Source of the DNA: DATEKX01 sp963726785
GTDB lineage: Bacteria; Acidobacteriota; Blastocatellia; UBA7656
NCBI GenBank assembly: GCA_963726785.1
Contig: CAVSDJ010000008.1
Location: 2,262,078 to 2,326,077 of the forward strand
Direction: 5' to 3'
DNA length: 64,000 bases
Both the position numbers and the translations under genes were made by a program. The notes under the pieces are model-generated. The model saw only the letters and a list, made by a program, of their open reading frames with translations, did no database searches and was not told the origin of the DNA. Positions 9,973 to 19,084 of the stretch are shown here, one piece after another (position 1 is the first letter of the stretch; each line of letters opens with the position of its first letter).

Positions 9973-10938
9973 TTACTGCCGCCCTCTGTGTTGCTGCGTC
10001 GGATGCCCGGCTTCGTGAAATTTCTCATCCGGGACGTGAAGCGATTCGTTGAGCCGCCTCAATTCCCTGAAATACATGAACGGAATCCGCGATAGCGGGG
10101 GAGAATCCAGCAGCGAATTGGAGATGTGATCTTCCATGCTCCAGTCCAGTTTGTACAACTTGAACTTTTCCCCGCATTGGTTGAGACTTTCGGTCACCTG
10201 CTTTGCCACCAGAATATTATCCATCGTAAGGTCGGGATATAACAGTTCGTTGTTCTGAGCGCGTCTTTCCCAGGTCTTCACTATCTTCAATCCTCTCTCA
10301 TACTGGGCCGCCGTGATTTCAAGTCGCAGCATGACGTCCGAGTCCTTGCGAGGTTCTTTCATAAACTCTTTATAAGTTTCCGCCGGGATCGTTCCGAAAG
10401 CCCAATAGCCGCGAACGTCATACGTGCCCACAGCATCTATTTGAGTCTGCTGTCCGTCCATTTTGATCATCATCGGGAATGTCGGCCCGCTGCCATCATA
10501 GAACGTTCCAATGCGCCCGGCCAGCACGAGGAAATAGCGGTTAGAGTCTACTCTGACCCAGCGCGTCGGCGCGGAGCCGGGTTTTGAGACAGTCAAGGAT
10601 GTGTCATCGTACCCGGTGATATCCATCGCGGTTGTGCCCTTCGCGAAGCCTCCGACATCCTTATCCGCTTTGATAAGAATAGCCTTCGGCGCTTTGGGAT
10701 TATCCAGCGTATAGACGGCGCTGGCGACCTCTCGCAACTGCGAACCCTGGCCCGACCCGGATAGCACTGTCACCTTGGCGTCAGGCGTGAACCGATAAAG
10801 TATCGGGTTTGTTGCGTCAGAATTCTCAGCTTTCCATGTCCCGACAATGTTGAGTTCGCAACCCTTCTGGCCCAACGCAGCGGGGGTTACAGTCAGGCAG
10901 ATAAGTATCAAGGCAAATATAATGGCAAGTCGTTTCAT
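9973..10938 (-). CDS. Secreted protein of unknown function, paralogue of the downstream gene
   Basis: 321 residues with a signal peptide ending near VTPAALGQ. The mature part starts CELNIVGTWKAENSDATNPI and carries ESLNQCGEKFKLYKLDWS near the C-terminus, matching its downstream paralogue. The 187-bp spacer before the paralogue and the 131 bp after the Sco-like gene leave room for separate promoters, but all four genes from 13832 down to 8760 point the same way. No enzyme motif is visible. The NI-x-GxW opening recalls small lipocalin-like/META-type beta domains, though this is only a resemblance. Confidence 0.8.
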   Translation of the reverse strand: MKRLAIIFALILICLTVTPAALGQKGCELNIVGTWKAENSDATNPILYRFTPDAKVTVLSGSGQGSQLREVASAVYTLDNPKAPKAILIKADKDVGGFAKGTTAMDITGYDDTSLTVSKPGSAPTRWVRVDSNRYFLVLAGRIGTFYDGSGPTFPMMIKMDGQQTQIDAVGTYDVRGYWAFGTIPAETYKEFMKEPRKDSDVMLRLEITAAQYERGLKIVKTWERRAQNNELLYPDLTMDNILVAKQVTESLNQCGEKFKLYKLDWSMEDHISNSLLDSPPLSRIPFMYFRELRRLNESLHVPDEKFHEAGHPTQQHRGRQ

Positions 10939-11069
10939 GGCATTCTCCTTGAATCAAATGGGCTAAGAATAGAAGTTACTTTCGGCAACTCCTATTCTTA
11001 GTTCCGTATAGAACGGGCGGTTGAGGGCTAAGAGGTTGTTGCCACCCTATTAGCCCCCAAAGGCCCTGG

Positions 11070-11774
11070 TCAAGTTGTCATTCGGTAGCCGTACTTCCGG
11101 CGTTCCTCGTCTATCTGCTTCTGGAGTCTCCTGTTCTCCTCAAATATTTGCTCTTGCGTCTTAGGAGGATCAGCCATGGAGATTTTCCACAACACCGTAT
11201 TCAGTCTGGCTTGCGGATCAACGTGCAGCCAACGGTTGGTTGCATCGTTGATGATAAGCAGGAACGACGTGTGACCGTAGATGTTCGTATCAACCGCTAT
11301 GTGGTTCATACCGAAAAGCCTATAGCGAATGGTTTCGATGTCATACGGATCGCCGGTCAGGAAGGTCCAGCCCGGCAGCAGCGCGCGGTGCATCTTTGCA
11401 AAGTTCTTCAGCGCAGCCGGGTCGTCGTCTTCCGGTTTTACTGTGATCGAATACATGAACAGATTCTTATTCATTCGATCTTTCAGGGATTCGTAGACTT
11501 TGACCAGATTAGAGGTGACGAGGGGACAAGTCCCCTCGCATGTAGCGTACATCATGTTAATCAACACATGCTTGCCACGAATCAGGTCATCGTAGAAGCG
11601 AACCTCCTTGTTTTCATGTGTGCGAAGCCGGGCATTGGTGAAGACCGCAGGCCCAGGCGACGCCACGTGCGGCAGGCCCTGCACTGGCGCACGAAGCTCG
11701 CCTGATGGCTTAGTGCTTTTCTCGCCTGACGGCTTATTGCTTTTGAGGTTGGTAAGAAACTTCCTCCTTTGCAT
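11070..11774 (-). CDS. Sco1/SenC-like copper chaperone (thioredoxin fold)
   Basis: 234 residues. The Sco metal site is visible as CEGTCP (ATCEGTCPLVTSNLVKVYES) with the partner histidine in IYGHTSFLLI. The Sco-type ITVKPEDDDPAALKNFAK and PGWTFLTGDPYDIE blocks lie between them. Sco proteins bind Cu and deliver it to, or reduce, copper centres in the periplasm. The ATG overlaps the stop of the multicopper oxidase by one base (TAATG), so the two are translationally coupled. Copper loading of that oxidase is the natural inference. The N-terminus lacks a clear signal peptide but has a basic RR-containing start (MQRRKFLTN). Confidence 0.9.
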   Translation of the reverse strand: MQRRKFLTNLKSNKPSGEKSTKPSGELRAPVQGLPHVASPGPAVFTNARLRTHENKEVRFYDDLIRGKHVLINMMYATCEGTCPLVTSNLVKVYESLKDRMNKNLFMYSITVKPEDDDPAALKNFAKMHRALLPGWTFLTGDPYDIETIRYRLFGMNHIAVDTNIYGHTSFLLIINDATNRWLHVDPQARLNTVLWKISMADPPKTQEQIFEENRRLQKQIDEERRKYGYRMTT

Positions 11775-13832
11775 TAGCCCAACTCCTCCTTCTTGTACAG
11801 CGGCGCTTCGCCTCTGGCTAAGCGCTCCTGATTGATCTGCTCCCTGCGCTGGTGTAATTCAGCCATGGTTTCGACTATGTCCCAACGCACCATCATGAAG
11901 GCGTCTTCGTGATTCATGTTGTGGCAGTGAATCAGGTACCGGCCTTTGAAATCTCTGAACGCCAGCCTGATTCTCAGGTTGTGCTGTCCGGGCACCGGGT
12001 ACACGTCCCTTCGCGCGTTGTTGCCGTCCTCCCACGGAGGCATCGTGACATTAGCCCTGTTTGCGTCCAAGCACCCGGTTGCGCTTGGAACGGTGCACAC
12101 AGTTCGCTCTAGTATACGGCCCTCTTCAATGTGAATGTGCACGGGGTGGAGCCAGTTGCCCGCGAGCGTGTCGTTCCTGATTACCCATTCCTCCGTCGAA
12201 CCCTTCAGCACCACATGGTCCACTCGACCTGGGTCGAACGGCCCGCCATTGCCGTTCGGAGGCGGCGCTGGAGGCGGAGCAAAGAAGTTAGCGGTGTGTT
12301 GTGCATTGTCGTCAGTTGTAGTCGAGTGAGAGACTCGGAAACTGTTCCCATCCGGTTGGCCGGGAATGAACCGGAAGCCCCATTCGAACGGATCTACTCC
12401 TGGTGCCGCAGGCGGGATCGGCGGCAAATCGGTCAGCGTGGCCGGAATCGGCGGCGTATCGGGAATGATAGCGTTCGAGACAACATCGAACCGCATCAAG
12501 ACTGTGCCGATGGGTACTCCTGGTGCCGCGTCAGGTGGCGTTGGGGTAGAAACAAACTGCCCATTCGGCGCGTTCTGCACGTTCTCTTTCAGGTAAACAG
12601 ACTGGCCAATCGAGAACTGGCTGAAGTCAATGACTACGTCTATACGCGATGCCACATGGACCTCAAGGAGTGGGAACCCGCTGGTGGCGCTGCTATCAGC
12701 CGGTGTTTTCAGGAGGTTGCCGTCTGCGGAGATGACCGTCATCGTCTTTTGCGCGCCGTCGGGACCGTGCAGGCTCAACGTGAAGGGCAATACCACCCCG
12801 CTGTTGATGATGCGGAAGCGGTATTTTCGCCGCGTGACGGACAGTTTTGGCTGAATCTTGCCATTGACAGTCCACTTGTCCGTCGAAGGAGCTGCCGCGC
12901 CAACTACCTGGAACGCTTCGGTGCGTCCGGTTTCGGGGTTGGTGGCGCAGAATCTCTTCTGGGCGAGAAACAGTGGGATGTCGGTCACGCCGTAGTAGGC
13001 GGGCAGCCGGATAGACCCCGGCGTGCTGAACTCCCACGGCGGACACTTATCGTTATAAAGGAGGTACACGCCGTTCATGCCCAGGTAGTTGTTGTTGGCC
13101 GTCTCGGCCATCAGGTGATCGTGATACCACATGGTAAACTGCGCTTCGCGCTTGTCGCCTTTGGGGAAATTCCAGGAAATGCGTCAATACCGGCGTATGC
13201 ATTGGCGTAATGATTGTCCTTGAACAATCCCGTGGCGAAGAAGTCGCCCGCGAAACCGTCGCTTTCCGACGCCGTATGCCCGTTGTGCAGGTGGATAGTC
13301 GTCCTGTTCGTGCCGAAGCTAGAGGTACTCGCTGGCAAGCTGTTCTTGAATCGCACGATTGCCGGCACTCCATAGGCGTTAAGAATCGTCGGGCCTGGGT
13401 ATTTGCCATTGAAACCCCAAATGTACGTCGGCAAGTAGTCAGTGATGGAATTGATGGGTTCCAGCCTTGGCCTCTAACTGGTAAGTAAGAGCCGGGGTGA
13501 ATTCCGCCCACCGTTGATGAGGGTCACGCGCGGCCTCACCGTTGAGTGTGTTGGCGAACTCGCGTCGGCGCAGGACTCAGGAATTGCGGTACCGCCGGGG
13601 ATGGAATCGGAAGGTTATCAATGAACGGTCTGTGTGGCGGACTCTGCGGCACTGGAGTTGGAGCACATAATACCGGCTCCGCCACTGTGCCCTGTGCGTA
13701 CACAGTAGACTTCCTTGAAGTCAAAATCATCGGGCTAAAAACGGTCACAGCCCCTGCGGCTGCCCCTAGTTTGAGTATTTCTCTTCTGGTCAATTGATGT
13801 CGTTTCTTCTCATCTGGCTGTTTCTTGGGCAT
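11774..13832 (-). CDS. Tat-exported multicopper oxidase, CotA/bilirubin-oxidase-like (three frame breaks)
   Basis: I chose the ATG at 13832 for its AGGAG site; the N-terminus has a twin-arginine signal (LTRREILKLGAAAGAV). The frame breaks near 13555, 13445 and 13160, yet the order of conserved blocks is intact: PTYIWGFNGKYPGPTI, then the copper sites TIHLHNGH, MWYHDH, HPVHIHIEEG and HCHNMNHEDAFMM (type 2/3 and type 1 ligands). About 685 residues in all, slightly longer than CotA because of a P-rich insert (FFAPPPAPPPNGNGG). It oxidises phenols, bilins or metal ions with reduction of O2 to water. The Sco-like gene follows with a one-base overlap. Substrate unknown. Confidence 0.9.
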
Positions 13833-14344
13833 AACTCTCCTTCCTTCCCGCAAGGGGAGGGTGTTAAAATTTTTTCCACTGAATGTGATTACCCCTTCGC
13901 CCTACCTTGTTCGATAGATCTCCGTCCCCTATCTTTCGATAAGGCAGATGATTTACTGCGTGTGAGGCAAAACGCAAAAACGGATGAGCGGCGTGCCTTC
14001 TTAACAATTGGCACACCTGTCCCACCTCTAGGGTCGAATGAGTTTACGGGTTGGTTCCTAAAAGATATGGAAGCAATAAACTGAACGCTTGAGTTGCCGT
14101 TCTGCCTTGCCTTTTAGCAAACGGTCATTAAAACCACAATGCGCAGTGAGATTAATATCATAGCGTAAAAACGAGGTCAAGAAAAAAAGGTCTTCGGTTG
14201 GATTTTTTTTGTGCGGTCTGTTACACAGCAATTTATCAGCCGAAGAATTGCGCGGAAACCACAAGATCAGATTTTCGTTGCTTTATTGATAGGAGCCGTG
14301 CAAGGATTACGCAGAACCCCCATACACCTTGTGAGGTGTTTGAT
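13833..14344. other. Non-coding spacer between the oxidase and a response regulator
   Basis: A divergent spacer of about 510 bp. It must contain the promoters for the oxidase cluster (leftward) and the response regulator (rightward). I see no repeat, RNA or convincing promoter pair. A 96-codon frame at 13794-14084 overlaps the oxidase start and has no recognisable sequence. Confidence 0.4.
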
Positions 14345-14743
14345 ATGGCTTCAAGCCTCCCCACACTACTTCTGGTCGAAGATCACGAAGATACGCGAAA
14401 GATGCTTGAGTTGTTGTTTGAGGAATGGGGCTACCACGCGACCATGGTCGGAACTGCGACTGAAGGCTTGAGACATTTGCTCGCAAATCATTTCGATCTG
14501 ATCATTCTAGACAACTGGTTGCCTGATCTGGACGGCATAGAGTTATGCCGCCAGATCCGAGCAATGGATCGTCAAACGCCGATCATTTTTTATTCTGCTG
14601 CCGGTATGGGAAGCGAAGACCGCGAAGCGTTGAATAGCGGCGCGAGCGCATTCATTTCCAAAGGGGGCGCGCTCGGGCTTCTTCGCGAGGCGATGGCGAA
14701 AGAATTGAGCAAAACAAGCAACAAACCGCGAAAAAATTCCTGA
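14345..14743 (+). CDS. Stand-alone response regulator receiver domain
   Basis: 132 residues, only a CheY-like receiver. The acidic pocket is E12/D13 (LLLVEDHEDTRKM), the phospho-acceptor is D56 (LIILDNWLPDLDG), and the conserved lysine is in FISKGG. The ATG at 14345 follows GAGG at a good distance; an upstream in-frame extension to 14198 has no domain. With no output domain it must act by protein-protein contact or as a phosphate sink. No histidine kinase is nearby. Confidence 0.88.
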   Translation: MASSLPTLLLVEDHEDTRKMLELLFEEWGYHATMVGTATEGLRHLLANHFDLIILDNWLPDLDGIELCRQIRAMDRQTPIIFYSAAGMGSEDREALNSGASAFISKGGALGLLREAMAKELSKTSNKPRKNS

Positions 14744-14869
14744 CCAAAGCCTTTCCTCTCTCAAGCAGGTTGACCGAAGCGCACAACTGAAACTACGATA
14801 CACTCGTTTCAAACGATATTCAGTGGAATTGATTGAGCAACACACCTCGCCTGAAACAATCGTGAAGCC

Positions 14870-17233
14870 ATGAAGAAACTCGCCGCAATAATCGTTTTAC
14901 TCTTCTCTGTTCAAACAATATCAAGCCAATCAGCCTCCGATGATCTTGCGCAAAAATCGCGCGCGGCGCTTGCTCAAATCTCCGGGCGCATAGAGCTTGC
15001 CGGACTAGCCAAACCTGTCGAGGTAATCAGAGACAAATGGGGCGTCGCTCATATTTACGCTCAAACGACCGAAGACCTTTTCTTCGCTCAAGGTTTTGTC
15101 GCGGCGCAAGATCGTCTATGGCAAATGGAAATCTGGCGGCGCACGGGCGAAGGTAAGCTTGCTGAAATACTCGGCCCGCAAGCAGTTGAGCGGGACAAGT
15201 TCGCGCGCCTGTGTCGCTATCGCGGCGATATGGAAGCCGAATGGAAAAGCTATGCGCCTGATGCCAAACAGATCATCGAATCATTCGTTCGCGGCGTGAA
15301 TGCGTTCATCGAAACGAGCCGGGATCATCTGCCGGTAGAGTTTCAAATCACAGGCATAAAACCTGAGCCGTGGACGCCTGAAGTCTGCCTGACGCGAATG
15401 GCCGGTTATGTGATGACGGGCAACGCCAGCCGCGAGGTGCTTCGCGCGCAACTTGTTCATCTGCTCGGCGCGGAAAAAACAGGCCAGTTGCTTGAGACTC
15501 AGCCTTTCAAAAAACTGGTAGTTCCCGAAGGGCTTGATCTTGCAGGCATAGACAGCAAAGTGTTGGGCGCGGCAAGCGCGGCAAGCGCATCGGTAAATTT
15601 TGCGGCGACCGAAGGCAGTAACAACTGGGTCGTTGACGGGACGCTCACCTCGACGGGCAAGCCTATGCTCGCCAACGACCCTCACCGGCCAGTGATTCTG
15701 CCGTCGCTGCGTTACATGGTTCATCTCAACGGGCCGGGCTGGAACGTCATCGGAGCCGGAGAGCCGACGCTGCCCGGCGTCGCGGCAGGTCACAACGAGC
15801 GCGTAGGATTCGGTTTTACGATTGTCGGAATTGACCAGCAGGATTTATACGTCGAAGAGGTCAATCCCGCAGACGCGACCCAGTATCGCTACAAAGGCAA
15901 ATGGGAACGTATGCGAATCGAGCACGAGCAGGTAAGAGTGAAAGGCAAACAGCAGCCCGTTGAAGTGGAATTAAAATTCACTCGGCACGGGCCTGTGATT
16001 TACGAAGACGCCGAGCGGCATCGCGCGTATGCGCTAAAGTGGATTGGCCTGGAGCCTGGCTCTGCGGGCTACCTCGCTTCGCTTTCGCTCAATCGCGCGA
16101 AGAACTGGCAGGAATTTTTGAAAGCCCTTGAGCGATGGAAAGTCCCGTCTGAAAATCTTGTTTATGCGGATGTTGACGGCAACATTGGATGGCAGGCGGC
16201 AGGGTATGCCCCAATCCGTCGCGGGTGGTCGGGGTTGCTTCCGGTTCCCGGCAGTTCCGGTCAATACGAATGGGACGGATACTTGCCGCTCTCAGAATTG
16301 CCCCACGCTTATAATCCCGCGCGCCATTTCATAGCGACAGCCAATCATAAGATAATTCCCGAAGGCTACAATCACGAGATCAATTTCGACTGGTCTTCGC
16401 CGACTCGATTCTTCCGTATAGAAGAAGTGTTGAGCAAAGGCGCGAAGTTTACAGTTGCAGATTTCGGGCGATTGCAGCACGACGAAACATCGTTGCCTGC
16501 GCGCGAGCTTGTGCCGTTGCTTAAAGGATTGAAGATTGATGATCCGAACCTTAGCGAAGCGCGCGACCTTCTCTTAGCTTGGGATTTCGTTTTATCGAAG
16601 GACTCCCAAGCGGCGGTGATTTATGAAGCGTGGTATCAAAAGCTCGTATCGAATCTCGCAAGCTTGATCGTCCCTGCCGAAGTGAAGTCGCTCGTCACAG
16701 GTCAACTCGTATCGAATAAGCTGATAGGTGCGCTCAAGAGTCCTGACGCGAAAATCTTTGGCGCAAACCCGCAGGCGAAGAGAGACGTGTTGCTCGTCAA
16801 GAGCCTGTCGGAAAGCGTAACCGAATTGCGCTCGAAGCTTGGGCAGGATATGAAGAGATGGCGATGGGGCGCGATTCACGTCGCGGAATTCAAGCATCCG
16901 CTCTCGACCAATGACGGGATGCGCGCAGTATTCGATTTGAAACCAGTTGCTCGCGGCGGCGACAGCAGCACCGTGAATGCTACGGGCGGAGGTTCAAACT
17001 TTCGCCAGTCGCACGGGGCATCGTTTCGCGAGATACTCGATTTAAGCGACTGGGATAACTCAGTAGCCATCAACGTGCCCGGCCAATCCGGTCAGCCGAC
17101 AAGTCCGCATTACGCGGACCTGTTGCCGCTGTGGGCCGAAGGAAAATATTTCCCGATGTTGTTCAGCCGCGAGCGCATAGAAAAGCACGCCGCCGCAACG
17201 ATGATGCTCGTGCCAACAAGCAAAAAAGAGTAA
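14870..17233 (+). CDS. Penicillin acylase family N-terminal-nucleophile hydrolase
   Basis: 787 residues with a signal peptide (LAAIIVLLFSVQTISSQ). The alpha-chain motif RDKWGVAHIYAQTTEDLFFA and QGFVAAQDRLWQMEIWRR are typical. Self-cleavage is expected at G249-S250 (ATEGSNNWVVDG), making Ser250 the nucleophile. LANDPHRP and AGHNERVGFGFT follow. It is a periplasmic amidase for N-acyl compounds (acyl-homoserine lactones, beta-lactams or acyl peptides). An M28 peptidase gene lies 76 bp downstream in the same direction, fitting a scavenging pair. Substrate cannot be told. Confidence 0.93.
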   Translation: MKKLAAIIVLLFSVQTISSQSASDDLAQKSRAALAQISGRIELAGLAKPVEVIRDKWGVAHIYAQTTEDLFFAQGFVAAQDRLWQMEIWRRTGEGKLAEILGPQAVERDKFARLCRYRGDMEAEWKSYAPDAKQIIESFVRGVNAFIETSRDHLPVEFQITGIKPEPWTPEVCLTRMAGYVMTGNASREVLRAQLVHLLGAEKTGQLLETQPFKKLVVPEGLDLAGIDSKVLGAASAASASVNFAATEGSNNWVVDGTLTSTGKPMLANDPHRPVILPSLRYMVHLNGPGWNVIGAGEPTLPGVAAGHNERVGFGFTIVGIDQQDLYVEEVNPADATQYRYKGKWERMRIEHEQVRVKGKQQPVEVELKFTRHGPVIYEDAERHRAYALKWIGLEPGSAGYLASLSLNRAKNWQEFLKALERWKVPSENLVYADVDGNIGWQAAGYAPIRRGWSGLLPVPGSSGQYEWDGYLPLSELPHAYNPARHFIATANHKIIPEGYNHEINFDWSSPTRFFRIEEVLSKGAKFTVADFGRLQHDETSLPARELVPLLKGLKIDDPNLSEARDLLLAWDFVLSKDSQAAVIYEAWYQKLVSNLASLIVPAEVKSLVTGQLVSNKLIGALKSPDAKIFGANPQAKRDVLLVKSLSESVTELRSKLGQDMKRWRWGAIHVAEFKHPLSTNDGMRAVFDLKPVARGGDSSTVNATGGGSNFRQSHGASFREILDLSDWDNSVAINVPGQSGQPTSPHYADLLPLWAEGKYFPMLFSRERIEKHAAATMMLVPTSKKE

Positions 17234-17309
17234 CTGGCACAAGCCTGCAAGAGTATATGAATTTTAGTCCTTGCATAAAATATTAAACTGCAACAGGGGA
17301 GGAAGAAAA

Positions 17310-18992
17310 ATGCTCAGACGATACGCAACTGTCTTTTTTATGATCCTCAGCATCATCTCGCCCGGCGCTGTGGTCAGAGGTCAGTCACAACAAGAAAAAA
17401 TAGATATTGAGGCGATTGCAAAGATCAAAGACGAAGAGATGAAGCATTCGCAGGTCATGGACATTTTAAGCTATCTCACAGACGTTTCAGGCCCGCGACT
17501 CACCGGCTCGCCAAACATTCGCGCCGCGCAGGAGTGGGCTAAAGGAAAACTCGCGGGATGGGGATTACAGAACGCGCGCCTTGAAGCGTGGGGGCCATTC
17601 GGTCGCGGATGGTCGCTCGAAGGGTTCGCGGTCAACATGATCAAGCCGCACTACAGCCCGCTCATCGCTTATGCGAAAGCGTGGTCGCCGAGCACTAACG
17701 GGTCTGTGCGCGGCGAGGTGGTCTATCTGAATGCGAAGTCCGCTGATGAGCTTGAAAAATACAAAGGCAAGCTGAAAGGCGCGATCGTGTTGATGGAGGG
17801 CCAGCGGGCAGTGAAAGCGCACTTCGACGCAGAAGGGCAACGCATGTCTGATGATGATTTATTGAAGCTTGCGAACGCCGATGCGCCGGTCGGTGGAGCA
17901 TCTCGCAACAGGCCGGAGCTTACGGACGAACAGAAAGCCGCCGCAGAGCTTTTGCGCCAAAAGTGGCAGATGGCAACATCGGAAGGCGCGGGCGTAGTCC
18001 TTGAGCCGGGTCGCGGCGACGGCGGAACAATATTCATCGGCTCGGCCACTGTTCCTGCTGCGGTTGACACTCCGTACGACAGGCGACCTCGCGTGTGGGC
18101 GAAAGACATTGGCACAGTGATCCCGCAGGCAATCGTAGCCGCCGAGCATTACAATCGCCTGATTCGCATGTTAGAGCGAGGCTCGCACGTCGAGTTGGAA
18201 GTGAACATCAACGCGCGATTCTACGATCAAGACTTGATGAGCCACAACGTCATCGCAGAGATACCGGGCACTGATTTGAAGGACGAAGTCGTTATGCTTG
18301 GCGCGCACTTCGATTCGTGGCACTCAGGAACCGGAGCGACCGACAACGCGGCTGGTTCGGCTGTATGCATGGAGGCTGTCAGGATACTTCAATCGCTCGG
18401 CTTCAAACCGCGCCGCACAATTCGCATAGCTTTGTGGAGTGGCGAAGAGCAAGGACTGCTCGGTTCGCGCGCTTACGTCGGCGAACATTTTGGCAAACGG
18501 GTTGACCAGCAAGGCAGAGGTCAAGGCAGCGACCAGTCGTCTCCGCCGCAGTTCGAGATCAAGCCTGATAACGAGAAAGTGGCGGGCTACTTCAACCTCG
18601 ACAACGGCACGGGCAAGATTCGCGGCATCTACTTGCAAGGCAATGAATCTGTGCGTCCGATCTTCAGAGAATGGTTTGCTCCATTCAAAGACCTTGTAGG
18701 CACGAACAAAGAGAATAGCGTGGCGACGCTTTCGATTTCGAACACGGGCGGCACGGATCATCTTTCGTTCGATACTGTGGGCATACCCGGATTCCAGTTC
18801 ATACAAGACCCCGTAGAATACGACACGCGCACTCACCATTCGAACATGGACGTGTACGACCGGATTCAGGAAGACGACATGAAACAAGCGGCGACCATCA
18901 TGGCTGCGTTCGTTTACAACACAGCGATGCGCGATAAGAAGTTGCCGCGCAAAGCGCTGCCCGGCCAGCCGACTGCCCGCGCAGGGCAATAG
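17310..18992 (+). CDS. Secreted M28 family zinc aminopeptidase
   Basis: 560 residues from the ATG at 17310, preceded by GGGGAGG; an earlier TTG at 17271 is unlikely. After the signal peptide (FFMILSIISPGAVVRG) there is a PA-like insert, then the M28 catalytic core: LGAHFDSWHSGTGATDNAAG (H and D ligands), WSGEEQGLLGSRAYV (catalytic Glu pair), FNLDNGTG, and THHSNMDVYDRI (last His ligand). It cleaves N-terminal residues from peptides in the periplasm or outside. The family-A repeat begins right at its stop codon. Confidence 0.93.
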   Translation: MLRRYATVFFMILSIISPGAVVRGQSQQEKIDIEAIAKIKDEEMKHSQVMDILSYLTDVSGPRLTGSPNIRAAQEWAKGKLAGWGLQNARLEAWGPFGRGWSLEGFAVNMIKPHYSPLIAYAKAWSPSTNGSVRGEVVYLNAKSADELEKYKGKLKGAIVLMEGQRAVKAHFDAEGQRMSDDDLLKLANADAPVGGASRNRPELTDEQKAAAELLRQKWQMATSEGAGVVLEPGRGDGGTIFIGSATVPAAVDTPYDRRPRVWAKDIGTVIPQAIVAAEHYNRLIRMLERGSHVELEVNINARFYDQDLMSHNVIAEIPGTDLKDEVVMLGAHFDSWHSGTGATDNAAGSAVCMEAVRILQSLGFKPRRTIRIALWSGEEQGLLGSRAYVGEHFGKRVDQQGRGQGSDQSSPPQFEIKPDNEKVAGYFNLDNGTGKIRGIYLQGNESVRPIFREWFAPFKDLVGTNKENSVATLSISNTGGTDHLSFDTVGIPGFQFIQDPVEYDTRTHHSNMDVYDRIQEDDMKQAATIMAAFVYNTAMRDKKLPRKALPGQPTARAGQ

Positions 18993-19084
18993 CAGAAGAA
19001 ATAATGAACTATGAATGATGAATGATGAATTAAGAGCCTCTCTTCAGTTCATCATTCATCATTCCGTTTTCATCGTTTCTTCTG
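18993..19084. repeat. Palindromic intergenic repeat, family A copy 2 (short form)
   Basis: CAGAAGAA (18993-19000) pairs with TTCTTCTG (19077-19084). Inside, TGAATGATGAATGATGAA pairs with TTCATCATTCATCATTC. The CGCAGAGACGC outer arms of the other copies are absent. It lies between convergent genes. The last codons and stop of the aldehyde dehydrogenase (EETMKTE) are read from its right arm. Confidence 0.75.

Noticed and set aside
12131..13210. A 359-codon plus-strand frame across the multicopper oxidase
   Set aside because: Antisense to conserved copper-binding motifs, arginine-rich composition, no ribosome site: a shadow frame.
13794..14084. A 96-codon plus-strand frame before the response regulator
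   Set aside because: Overlaps the oxidase start on the other strand and has neither ribosome site nor recognisable sequence.
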